DNA from: Deltaproteobacteria bacterium
Lineage (GTDB): Bacteria > Desulfobacterota > DSM-4660 > Desulfatiglandales > HGW-15
NCBI GenBank assembly: GCA_019308985.1
Contig: JAFDHB010000086.1
Coordinates: 1 to 20,263 of the forward strand
DNA: 20,263 nt
Direction of reading: 5' to 3'
The notes beneath the pieces are model-generated. The model saw only the letters and a program-made list of their open reading frames with translations, did no database searches and was not told the origin of the DNA. The position numbers and the translations under genes are program-made. Of the stretch, positions 6,862-14,825 are shown piece after piece. The stretch's first letter is position 1. Every line of letters starts with the position of its first letter.

Positions 6862-7985
6862 TGAGAAACATCCTCCTTGCAGTTACGGGTTTGAACCCCC
6901 AGGTTATCACCGAGACTCTCTTCGCACTCCACCAAAACCTGCAACAGGTGGATGCCGTACATGTAATCACTACCCGTGACGGAAAGGAACGTATTTACGG
7001 AGAACTTCTATCCGGCAAAAGTGGTCACTACTACCGGTATCTCGAAGAATACGGGATAAGCCCATCTGGCATCGACTTTGACTACCGTAATATCCATGTT
7101 ATCAAGGATGAGCATGGCAGGGAGCTTCCGGATATCCTGACGGAAGCGGACAATGAATGCCTTTTAGAATTGTGCCTGGACCTCACCTTTCGCTTTACAA
7201 GGGAACCCAATAACGCGGTCTTTTTCTCCATTGCCGGCGGGCGGAAAACCATGAGCTCGTGCTTGACTCTCGCCGCACAAATATACGGCCGTCCTCAGGA
7301 CAGGATCTACCATGTCCTGGTCTCCCCTGAATTTGAAAGCAACCGGGATTTCTTCTATCCCCCAAGAAAGTCAAAGGCTATCGAGCTGAGGGATGAACAT
7401 GGCAATCCATATTTCAAGGAAACAAGGTACGCCCAGGTGAACCTCGTACCTGTCCCGTTCGTCTCTGTGCGGGACAGGCTGGCACCGGCATTATTGAGCG
7501 AGCCGAGAGACCCCGGCACCCTCCTTTCTTCCCTGGTCCGGGAAGAGGCCGCCGTTCTCAAAGTGAACCTCCCGGCCAGGAAGTTGATTTACAAGGACCT
7601 GGAACTGGATATGATGCCGGCCTGGATGGCATTGTATGCGTTCTTCATCACCCGAAAGCAGGAGTGCGCCATTGAGTCGGAGACTTGCGGCAGGTGCACA
7701 GATTGCTTCCTGGACATCCAAGAGATCTTCGCCAGGCAGGATCGATTGACCGATCTTTATAGGAGGATTACCAGGGATCGACCAATCGCTGAAATGAGTG
7801 ACACAGGCATTACACAGCTCAATTCGGAAAACTTCAATGCCTACAAGGCCAAAATAAAGGATAAGCTCAGGGAGCGCTTCGGCTATTATGCCCTGAAAGA
7901 CCTGGAGATAGCCTCCCTGGGGAAAAGGCCCAATACCCGTTACGGGATCAAGATGGACAAGAGTAGGATAGAGATTGTTTACTGA
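6861..7985 (+). CDS. CARF-domain protein of the Cas_NE0113 type (putative cyclic oligoadenylate sensor)
   Basis: The ATG at 6861 overlaps the cas6 stop and has GGGAGG at a good distance, giving 374 residues. The N-terminal half is a CARF/Rossmann domain: ILLAVTGLNPQVITETLFAL at 4-23, HVITT near 37, and the ligand-loop motif SIAGGRKTM at 123-131, followed by HVLVSPEFES. This arrangement is that of the NE0113 family of CRISPR-associated proteins. The C-terminal part (from about 245) looks like a winged-helix region (MPAWMALYAFF near 250), with a C-x2-C-x2-C-type cysteine patch (ETCGRCTDC) and a tail ending GKRPNTRYGIKM. I see no HEPN R-x4-6-H or PD-(D/E)xK motif. It may bind cyclic oligoadenylate and act as a regulator or a ring nuclease; both are inference. 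Confidence 0.8.
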   Translation: MRNILLAVTGLNPQVITETLFALHQNLQQVDAVHVITTRDGKERIYGELLSGKSGHYYRYLEEYGISPSGIDFDYRNIHVIKDEHGRELPDILTEADNECLLELCLDLTFRFTREPNNAVFFSIAGGRKTMSSCLTLAAQIYGRPQDRIYHVLVSPEFESNRDFFYPPRKSKAIELRDEHGNPYFKETRYAQVNLVPVPFVSVRDRLAPALLSEPRDPGTLLSSLVREEAAVLKVNLPARKLIYKDLELDMMPAWMALYAFFITRKQECAIESETCGRCTDCFLDIQEIFARQDRLTDLYRRITRDRPIAEMSDTGITQLNSENFNAYKAKIKDKLRERFGYYALKDLEIASLGKRPNTRYGIKMDKSRIEIVY

Positions 7986-8107
7986 TGTTGAATACATCCT
8001 TGCATCTCTTACTAACCCGATTTGGCATAACTTTCGATAAAGATAATCTCAAAGAGGAGCTGAAAGAGGGGCGCTTCCTCAGGCATAATTCTTGCTTTTC
8101 AGCTTAG
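7985..8107 (+). CDS. Possible 40-residue small protein between the CARF gene and cas10
   Basis: An ATG overlaps the stop of the CARF gene in a TGATG arrangement, as at other junctions in this operon, and the frame runs 40 codons to a TAG (MLNTSLHLLLTRFGITFDKD...). I do not recognise it. The AGGAGC-like region inside and the absence of its own Shine-Dalgarno mean it would depend on translational coupling. It could equally be chance or a gene remnant. The rest of the gap (8108-8259) shows no gene. Confidence 0.25.
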   Translation: MLNTSLHLLLTRFGITFDKDNLKEELKEGRFLRHNSCFSA

Positions 8108-8259
8108 CCCGGTTTCAGGGGAGACCATGGATGAACCGGCGAGCCGGAGCCGGAGAATAGGGGTTATTGATTGATTCTTGGTGCGGCAACGTTGCAGTTG
8201 ATGAAAATCATGGCAGAAACTGTCACTGTACTTACCCAAATAAGTTACATGGAGGGGAA

Positions 8260-10824
8260 ATGGACCAAAAGAAACAGGCCATAATCCTGGGTGCCCTTTT
8301 GCACGACATCGGGAAGTTCATGCAAAGAGCTGAAATTCCCTGTCGTTATGAAGATGACTTGGACCAGATGCAGGTGGTTTGCAAGTACCACAAGGATGGA
8401 GGCTATTTCACCCACAAGCATTCCCTGTGGACGACACAATTCTTTGAAGAATACCAAATTCAGTTTCCAGCTCTGTCGGCTCCATTCAATAATCCGGATG
8501 ACAACATAGCCAACTTCGCGAGCAAACATCACAACCCACATACCCCCCTTCAATGGATCATAGCTGAGGCAGATCGTCTCTCTTCAGGTATGGACAGATT
8601 GCCGGGAGATGAAGAGGATGAAACAAAGGGAAGAGACGGGTTCAAGAAAGTTAGGCTCCTCCCGATACTCGAGGAAGTATCCCTCCAAGAAAAGGAAAAA
8701 GAGCCCTCTACCCATGCCTATGAACTGACACCGCTGTCTATCGAGGAGGAGATGATTTTTCCCCGCAGGATTGAAAGCCTCACTCCGAAGAGAGGGGAAC
8801 CGCTTGTCGAAAATTACAAAATGCTTTGGGATCAGTTTATAGGCGAATTCTCTTTGTTGCCCAACGAGAACTTCTTTGTCTTTCTTGAAAGCCTTCTATT
8901 CCTTCTGGAGAAATACACTTGGTGCATACCAAGTTCCACAGTTGATCTCCCGGATATTTCCCTCTTTGATCATGCCAAAACTACGGCGGCTATAGGTGCG
9001 TGTCTATATGACTACCACTATGCCCACGAGAGTCTTGAAGAGGGGAGAATAAGGGGCCGAGATGACTACAAGTACCTCTTAGTCTGCGGCGATCTTAGCG
9101 GGATCCAGAGATTCATCTACAACATCACATCCAAAGGAGCCGCCAAGGGCCTAAAAGGCAGGTCGTTCTATTTGCAGCTCCTGGCTGACGCAACCGGTAA
9201 GTGTATCCTGCGAAGCCTTGGCTATTCTTTCTCAAATCTTTTGTATGCGAGCGGAGGTAAATTCTACCTGCTTGTTTCCAATGGGCATGAGCATGACTTG
9301 ATTGAAATAGGCAAAAAGATCAACGAGGAATTGCTTCAAAGGCTTAGGGGAGAAATCTATCTTTCTTTGGGTTGGTGCCAGCTTAGAGGAAGGGATTTCT
9401 TGGGAACTAACTTTCCTCCTAAATGGCAAGAGGCGGCAGAAAAAGCCAATAACCAAAAGCGCAGGAAATTTTCGGATCTTGGCTACGATACCATATTCCG
9501 TCCTTTTGGCAAAGGCGGAGAAGAAGACACCTGTCAAATCTGTAAAGGTGAAGGCGACATCAAACCGCGAAGAGAAGATGAACCAGACTTAAAACTATGC
9601 CGCGATTGCCAAGAAAAAGAGGATTTGGGAGAACGCCTTTCAAAGGCTAATTACCTTGTTGAAGTCTTTGGGAGTCGGGCTAATTCTCTTGAGCCTGATC
9701 TGGATTTGCCCTTCCTAGAGATAACATATTTCTTTTCAAAAGATTTAGAGAGAATAGATACCGTCTCTTTGGAAAATACTATTATCTACAGGCTGAACTC
9801 TACCGAATTCTTGGGACAAGGCCTTCCTGTGAAAAGGTGTGCATATGGCTTCAGGTTTGTCGGAGGAACCAGGATCCCTATGGATGTCAACCAAACTCCG
9901 AAAACCTTCAATGATTTTGCTGAAGACTCGACCGGCCTGAAAAGGCTGGGTATTCTGAGGATGGATGTGGACAGCCTTGGCCGTGTCTTTTCAGAAGGAT
10001 TTGGGCAAAAGGCATCCATATCCCGAGTCGCAACCTTGAGCCGAAGCCTGTCTCTATTCTTCAACGGGTACTTGAACACCATCTGCCAGAAAAAGGGCTT
10101 TGAAGACAAGACCTATATAATTTACTCCGGGGGTGACGACCTATTTATCGTAGGCGCATGGAACACAGTCGTCGATTTGGCGGAAGAGATAAATAATGGG
10201 TTCACGAGGTTCTGCTGTGATAACCCTGATCTGACCCTTTCAGGTGGCATTGCACTGGTGCCGGCAAAGTACCCCATATACCGGGGAGCCAGACATGCTG
10301 GAGACGCGGAAAAACTGGGAAAGGACTACAGGCGGAAAGGCGGAAAACAAAAAAATGCTATCGCTTTTCTTGGTAAGCCCCTTGGCTGGCAAGACTTCGC
10401 AATTGCCCGCGCGATCAAAGATCTCCTTTACAAATCGATTAAAGAGGGTAAGAAAGCAGTGGATAGCGAGAAAAATCTCAAGCTGTCCAAAGGCATCTTG
10501 GATCGCCTGAGGAAGATATTCCTCCTGTATGAAACAAACCGGACCTATTGGCGAGGTGTAAAAGAACTGTCGTCGGATTTGATTGAAGAGAGGCTCAAAT
10601 ATCACAAGTGGGTCTGGAGATCTGTCTATTCTTTGGGCAAGGCAGTAAAAGAGAATGAAATCTTCAGCGAAGACATAGAGGCCCTCCAAAGGGCCTTGTT
10701 TGAAAACAAGATTAATGGCTTGAGCTCGGAAAGGGAGGTGATTGAATTCATCGACGTGCCAACAAGATGGGCCGAGTTTCTTTTGAGAGAGGAGGAGGGG
10801 TTAGCATCGCAGGACAATGTTTAG
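8260..10824 (+). CDS. cas10: Type III-A Cas10 (Csm1): HD nuclease and cyclic oligoadenylate synthase
   Basis: The start is the ATG at 8260, preceded by GGAGGGG, giving 854 residues, a normal Cas10 size. An upstream in-frame start at 8167 exists but lacks a ribosome site. Domains: HD nuclease at the N-terminus (LLHDIGKF, His15-Asp16); first Palm domain beginning LVCGDLSGIQRFIYN; zinc finger C425-x2-C428 and C447-x2-C450; second Palm with LGILRMDVDSLG and YSGGDDLF, the GGDD signature at 624-627; and a helical C-terminal region. Intact HD and GGDD motifs predict both target-activated DNA cleavage and conversion of ATP to cyclic oligoadenylate. The product is the large subunit of the Csm effector complex, and csm6 in the same locus supplies a matching receptor. 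Confidence 0.95.
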   Translation: MDQKKQAIILGALLHDIGKFMQRAEIPCRYEDDLDQMQVVCKYHKDGGYFTHKHSLWTTQFFEEYQIQFPALSAPFNNPDDNIANFASKHHNPHTPLQWIIAEADRLSSGMDRLPGDEEDETKGRDGFKKVRLLPILEEVSLQEKEKEPSTHAYELTPLSIEEEMIFPRRIESLTPKRGEPLVENYKMLWDQFIGEFSLLPNENFFVFLESLLFLLEKYTWCIPSSTVDLPDISLFDHAKTTAAIGACLYDYHYAHESLEEGRIRGRDDYKYLLVCGDLSGIQRFIYNITSKGAAKGLKGRSFYLQLLADATGKCILRSLGYSFSNLLYASGGKFYLLVSNGHEHDLIEIGKKINEELLQRLRGEIYLSLGWCQLRGRDFLGTNFPPKWQEAAEKANNQKRRKFSDLGYDTIFRPFGKGGEEDTCQICKGEGDIKPRREDEPDLKLCRDCQEKEDLGERLSKANYLVEVFGSRANSLEPDLDLPFLEITYFFSKDLERIDTVSLENTIIYRLNSTEFLGQGLPVKRCAYGFRFVGGTRIPMDVNQTPKTFNDFAEDSTGLKRLGILRMDVDSLGRVFSEGFGQKASISRVATLSRSLSLFFNGYLNTICQKKGFEDKTYIIYSGGDDLFIVGAWNTVVDLAEEINNGFTRFCCDNPDLTLSGGIALVPAKYPIYRGARHAGDAEKLGKDYRRKGGKQKNAIAFLGKPLGWQDFAIARAIKDLLYKSIKEGKKAVDSEKNLKLSKGILDRLRKIFLLYETNRTYWRGVKELSSDLIEERLKYHKWVWRSVYSLGKAVKENEIFSEDIEALQRALFENKINGLSSEREVIEFIDVPTRWAEFLLREEEGLASQDNV

Positions 10825-10933
10825 ACCACCCAAGTTTCTTTTGGGAAGCACCTGTAGAGCAAAGGAGGTAAAGGATATCCGTTCATAATCATTCCGTCTG
10901 AAGCATGACAATATTGCTTGAACCCATAGATTA

Positions 10934-10939
10934 TATAAT
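10934..10939 (+). promoter_or_regulatory. Candidate internal -10 box before csm2
   Basis: A perfect TATAAT lies 33 bp before the csm2 start within the 147-bp gap after cas10, the largest gap inside the interference genes. The -35 is poor: TTGCTT at 10914 is too close (14 bp) and ATGACA at 10905 too far. A small CCCAA/TTGGG hairpin occurs just after cas10 (10828-10844). An internal promoter for csm2 onward is possible. Confidence 0.3.
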
Positions 10940-10971
10940 TCTTTACAATGCAAAGAAGGGAGGCAGGGTAA

Positions 10972-11358
10972 ATGTCTATTCCAGACAAAAATACGATCAA
11001 AAGAATAATTGACGGGGATACTAAGCTCATGGTCCGGACAGCAAAAGACTTAGGGGTCTACCTCAAGAATAGGAAATTAACTACATCTCAAATCAGGAAT
11101 GTCTTCAGTTCAGTAAAAAAGATAGAAATGGGTGGGTTCCAAGAAAAGGACCTTCTTCTTTTGAAGCCCAAGCTTGCATACGCAGCCAGTAGACTTGGCC
11201 CCAACAATGCCGTTGAGGACTTGGGAAAAGTGCTGGGCGCGGCAATTAGTGCGGTGAACGGGGACCAAAATAAGTTCTTGAACTTCTGCGACTTTTTTGA
11301 AGCGATACTATGTTACTTTAGAGCCGCTGAAAAGAATGTGATCCTTGAGGAGGTGTGA
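10972..11358 (+). CDS. csm2: Type III-A small subunit Csm2
   Basis: A 128-residue, mostly helical protein, the normal size for Csm2. The central motif LTTSQIRNVFSSVKKI followed by LLLLKPKLAYAASR is characteristic: Csm2 proteins carry a conserved LT-x-SQIR-x-F start and a KPKLAY-A-R helix. Several copies line the Csm filament and contact the target-crRNA duplex and Cas10. A purine-rich GAAGGGAGG site precedes the ATG. The TGA is one base before the csm3 ATG, so translation is probably coupled. Confidence 0.92.
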   Translation: MSIPDKNTIKRIIDGDTKLMVRTAKDLGVYLKNRKLTTSQIRNVFSSVKKIEMGGFQEKDLLLLKPKLAYAASRLGPNNAVEDLGKVLGAAISAVNGDQNKFLNFCDFFEAILCYFRAAEKNVILEEV

Positions 11359-11359
11359 T

Positions 11360-12190
11360 ATGACGGGCAAATTACAGAAGAAGCTTTTCATCAACGGAAA
11401 GGTGCAGTCCATCACAGGGTTGGCTATCGGCGGTAGCAGCATCGGGCTCGAAATTGGAGGTGCTGATAAGGTCGTTGTACGGAATCCCATTACGAATCTT
11501 CCCTATATTCCGGGCTCTTCATTAAAGGGAAAGATGAGGAGTCTATTGGAAAAATACGAAGGGAGAATGAACATTACCGTAAAGATGGTGGACAAGCAGG
11601 GGAATGTTAAAGATAAGAAAACCTTTCGGTCAACACCCGAGATACCGGAGAACTTATTGGCTTCAAATACAGCCGAGGAAAGAATTGAGATCGAGGCCAT
11701 GCCTTGCAAGTGTGGCGAATGCATGACTTGCCAAATCTTTGGCACCCCCGCAGAAGAGAAAAAGATGCTTGGCAGGCTTATTGTCCGGGATTCAGACCTT
11801 GTTAACGCTGAACAACTGGGAAACAGCAAAAACACCGATATGCCATACACGGAGGTGAAAACCGAGGTGGTGATTGACAGGATAACCTCGGCAGCCACGC
11901 CACGACAGTTTGAACGTGTTCCTGCCGGAGCCGTGTTTGGCCTGCAACTGGTATGCAATATCTACGAAGGAGATGATGAAGCCAAGGTATTGGGTAAGAT
12001 CTTTGAGGCACTGTGCCTGGTGCAGGATGATTACCTGGGCGGGAGCGGAACACGCGGTTACGGGCAGGTCAAGTTCAACATTGAGTCGGTAACCTACAAG
12101 GACCAAGGTATTTATGAAAACAATGAACCCCCCAAGCCCCTAGATGGAATAAAGGTTCCTGATATGCTCAGAGAGGGCGATAATGGATAA
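11360..12190 (+). CDS. csm3: Type III-A backbone RAMP protein Csm3 (target RNA endonuclease)
   Basis: The ATG at 11360 follows GAGGAGG (11347-11353); the 276-residue product matches Csm3. Visible features: ITGLAIGGS near 18-26; GGADKVVVRNP with Asp36 aligning to the catalytic Asp33 of Streptococcus Csm3; LPYIPGSSLKGKMRSLL; a cysteine cluster at C116, C118, C121 and C124 (probable zinc site) before IFG; EVVIDRITSAATPRQFERVPAG; and the C-terminal glycine loop YLGGSGTRGYGQV. Csm3 copies form the backbone that holds the crRNA and cuts the target RNA at 6-nt steps. The catalytic Asp is present, so slicing should be active. The gene overlaps csm4 by 8 bp. Confidence 0.95.
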   Translation: MTGKLQKKLFINGKVQSITGLAIGGSSIGLEIGGADKVVVRNPITNLPYIPGSSLKGKMRSLLEKYEGRMNITVKMVDKQGNVKDKKTFRSTPEIPENLLASNTAEERIEIEAMPCKCGECMTCQIFGTPAEEKKMLGRLIVRDSDLVNAEQLGNSKNTDMPYTEVKTEVVIDRITSAATPRQFERVPAGAVFGLQLVCNIYEGDDEAKVLGKIFEALCLVQDDYLGGSGTRGYGQVKFNIESVTYKDQGIYENNEPPKPLDGIKVPDMLREGDNG

Positions 12191-13199
12191 CACAATTGCA
12201 TACAAGCTCAATTTTCATTCCCCCTTACATATCGCGGCCCATGGCATTGGGTATGAGCAAACAGAGCAGGTAATACACTCCGATACCCTCTTTAGCTCCA
12301 TCATGACTCTGTGGCCGCACTTCTATCCCGAAGATGATGTAGAAAGTCTCTGTCAGGAGCCGCCATTTATCTTATCTTCTGCTTTCCCCTTCAAGGGCCA
12401 GTCATACTTTTTCCCCAGACCCTTTGTCAAAATCGGTAAACGGAGGGAAAAGGACGGTGCTAAGGTAGGTAAAAAGATTAAGGATGTCAAATACGTCTCC
12501 CTTCCGGTGCTTGAATCAATCTTACAGGGAAAAGGCGAGGAACTGGAATTTAGAGATGCCGATACCTTCCAGGATGGCAAGTTTTGGGACATAGGCGCTG
12601 GAGACAATCCTGACTATGACTCCCTCATCTTCGCGGAAAGGGAGGTACCCAGGGTGACAATCGATAGGCACTCTAATGCCTCCGAGATCTTCTATTTTTC
12701 AGAGCTGGTCTTTGAAAAGGACGCAGGCTTGTTTTTCTTGGCCAAATTCCTTGAAAAAGGAGCCCGGAAAAAATTGGAAGCTGTCTTGCGTCTCCTGGGC
12801 GACGAAGGAATTGGAGGCGATAAGAGAGCCGGCAAGGGCCTCTTCCACCTGGAGATTGCGGAGGATTTCAAAGTCCCCTTACCCCCGAAGCCGGATAGCT
12901 TTGTGTGCCTATCCCTTTACTACCCCAAAAAAGAGGAGTTCAAGGGAGGGATCCTTGGGGGCGCAAGCTACAACTTGGTATCAAGATCTGGATGGATCCA
13001 CGTCCCCGGTGCCATGTCCTTGAAAAGAAAGTCGGTGAGGATGTTTTCCGAAGGATCTGTTTTTGGCTCCATTGGAAAGAGCGTGTATGGCGAGAACCCT
13101 CGCGTCTTGGATATGTCCGAGGACCTGGGTTTGAAACATAATATCTACCGTTACGGAACGGTCTTTACCCTGCCAATGGTCAAGGAGAATTCAGCATGA
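12183..13199 (+). CDS. csm4: Type III-A RAMP protein Csm4 (crRNA 5' tag binding)
   Basis: A 338-residue RAMP protein with the usual Csm4 opening: KLNFHSPLHIAAHGIG followed by VIHSDTLFSSIM (His32-Ser-Asp34-Thr), then a basic insert (KRREKDGAKVGKK near 85), SLPVLESIL, PRVTIDRHSNASEIF, and the glycine-rich DEGIGGDKRAGKGLF. The C-terminus ends NIYRYGTVFTLPM. Csm4 binds the 5' repeat tag of the crRNA and docks Cas10. It starts 8 bp inside csm3 and overlaps csm5 by 4 bp (ATGA), typical of coupled translation. Confidence 0.93.
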   Translation: MDNTIAYKLNFHSPLHIAAHGIGYEQTEQVIHSDTLFSSIMTLWPHFYPEDDVESLCQEPPFILSSAFPFKGQSYFFPRPFVKIGKRREKDGAKVGKKIKDVKYVSLPVLESILQGKGEELEFRDADTFQDGKFWDIGAGDNPDYDSLIFAEREVPRVTIDRHSNASEIFYFSELVFEKDAGLFFLAKFLEKGARKKLEAVLRLLGDEGIGGDKRAGKGLFHLEIAEDFKVPLPPKPDSFVCLSLYYPKKEEFKGGILGGASYNLVSRSGWIHVPGAMSLKRKSVRMFSEGSVFGSIGKSVYGENPRVLDMSEDLGLKHNIYRYGTVFTLPMVKENSA

Positions 13200-14794
13200 A
13201 TGGAACAAACCATGGCCAGCTCTGCTTCTCCGTGATTACTCCCGTCCATATCGGGTCCGGAGAGAAGCTCAACAAAGTTGACGTTGCTGTCGATTCCAAC
13301 AGGTGTGTCGTGGTGGATGTTGAAAGCCTCTTGCTGAGGCTCCAGGACAATAAGGACGCCCTTAATGAATTTGGCCACGAGGGCTTCAATATGACCCGGT
13401 TCTTGAGAAAATTCAAGATAAGCCCGAAAAGCGTTGAGAAATACTCTATCCATAACAAGGGCCGTGTTGTGTTGAAGGAAAGATTCAAAATACAGGAAAT
13501 GATAAAGACAGGACTCGGGAACCCATATATCCCAGGGTCTTCTATCAAGGGGGCAATCCGGACAGTGCTGCTGTGGCACCTTTTCAATAAGGAGCCCAGT
13601 GAAGAGACAAATAAGATTCTAAACAGAATACTTCATAACCCGAAAGTGGAAAAAGAACATGCGGACAACGACCTTGAGAAACATTTCTTCGGAAATGACC
13701 CCAATCATGACTTCATGCGAGCTTTGCAGGTAGGCGATATTGAGTTCCGGGCACAGGACTTGAAGCTTGCAGAATCTAAGGTGTTGAGCCTCAGGTCGAA
13801 CAATTCTTTTGGGTGGAAAAAAATGGGGAGAAAAGGATTTACATCTTCCAATCCGAGAGAAGCCACATCTATCTATTGTGAAGCCCTGACGCCAGGTGCA
13901 ACATCAACCGGGCGGCTGAGAATCGAAAAATTTCTATTAGACCACCCTTTATCCGCCAAAGAATTGAAATTCTCGGGCAAAAAAGAGTTACTTGATGGAC
14001 TTCCCGAGAAATGCAACCAGTTTGCCACGGCTTTCATTGATAAAGAAATCGAGTTCTATGATATCTGCAACATGAAAGATTTGGTAAAGTTCTACACCAA
14101 TCTTCGTGAAAGAATATCCCAAGAAGGAAATGGGGCCTTCTTTCTCCACCTTGGCTGGGGCAGCGGCTGGAGAGCGATGACAGGGAACTACCTGGATGAT
14201 GACACCCTTATGAAATTCAGAAAACTATTCGGCCTCGGCAAGTCGATTTGTCCGAAGTGTGGAAAAGAGTCCAAGAGAGACAAGAACAAGCAGGGATATT
14301 CATTTTGCCCTGCATGCAAAAAGACCTTCCCCACTCACATGTTTGGTGCTTTCCCAAAGACGCGCAAGATAGCGTTTGAAGACGGTTCATCACGTTACCC
14401 ACTCGGATGGATCAAAGTAGAGATGGCTCCAGAAACTGGAGACGAATCGAGGCCTACTAAAGAGGAAAAACGCCCGAAACCAACCCCACCAAAGGGTGCT
14501 ATCAGCGAGAAGTTTGAGAAATTCCGCCTTAAGCCAAGCCCAGAACATTTCAAGACCTTCATTGAGGACATAGGCGGCGAGGAAATAAGGGAAATAGAAA
14601 CTCTCAGTTTTTCATCGATGAAAGATGTCATAAACATTGGCTTTGTCACGCCTCTTGAGCAAGCCAATGTACCGGATCAAGTTAGAAGGCTTATTGCGGA
14701 AAAAATCCTTGGGGTAATCGAGAAGAAAAGGAATTGGAAGTCGGAGAAGCTGGCCAAGTATGAAAAACTCCTACATTTAGCTAAAGCAGACTGA
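13196..14794 (+). CDS. csm5: Type III-A RAMP protein Csm5, enlarged
   Basis: The 532-residue protein begins with the Csm5 pattern (CFSVITPVHIGSGEKL, VVVDVESLL) and has GNPYIPGSSIKGAIRTVLLW near 103 and FLHLGWGSGWRAMTG near 318. It then has a zinc ribbon (C352-x2-C355, C371-x2-C374) followed by HMFGAFPKTRKI and LGWIKVE. After about residue 410 comes a linker rich in Glu, Lys and Pro and a helical tail of about 100 residues. Many Csm5 proteins are near 350-400 residues, so this one is long. Csm5 caps the 3' end of the Csm backbone and helps crRNA maturation. Start: ATGA overlap with csm4, with AAGGAGAA a few bases before. Confidence 0.9.
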   Translation: MNGTNHGQLCFSVITPVHIGSGEKLNKVDVAVDSNRCVVVDVESLLLRLQDNKDALNEFGHEGFNMTRFLRKFKISPKSVEKYSIHNKGRVVLKERFKIQEMIKTGLGNPYIPGSSIKGAIRTVLLWHLFNKEPSEETNKILNRILHNPKVEKEHADNDLEKHFFGNDPNHDFMRALQVGDIEFRAQDLKLAESKVLSLRSNNSFGWKKMGRKGFTSSNPREATSIYCEALTPGATSTGRLRIEKFLLDHPLSAKELKFSGKKELLDGLPEKCNQFATAFIDKEIEFYDICNMKDLVKFYTNLRERISQEGNGAFFLHLGWGSGWRAMTGNYLDDDTLMKFRKLFGLGKSICPKCGKESKRDKNKQGYSFCPACKKTFPTHMFGAFPKTRKIAFEDGSSRYPLGWIKVEMAPETGDESRPTKEEKRPKPTPPKGAISEKFEKFRLKPSPEHFKTFIEDIGGEEIREIETLSFSSMKDVINIGFVTPLEQANVPDQVRRLIAEKILGVIEKKRNWKSEKLAKYEKLLHLAKAD

Positions 14795-14825
14795 AAATCG
14801 GAAGAAGCCAGGAAAGGTTTTGGAA

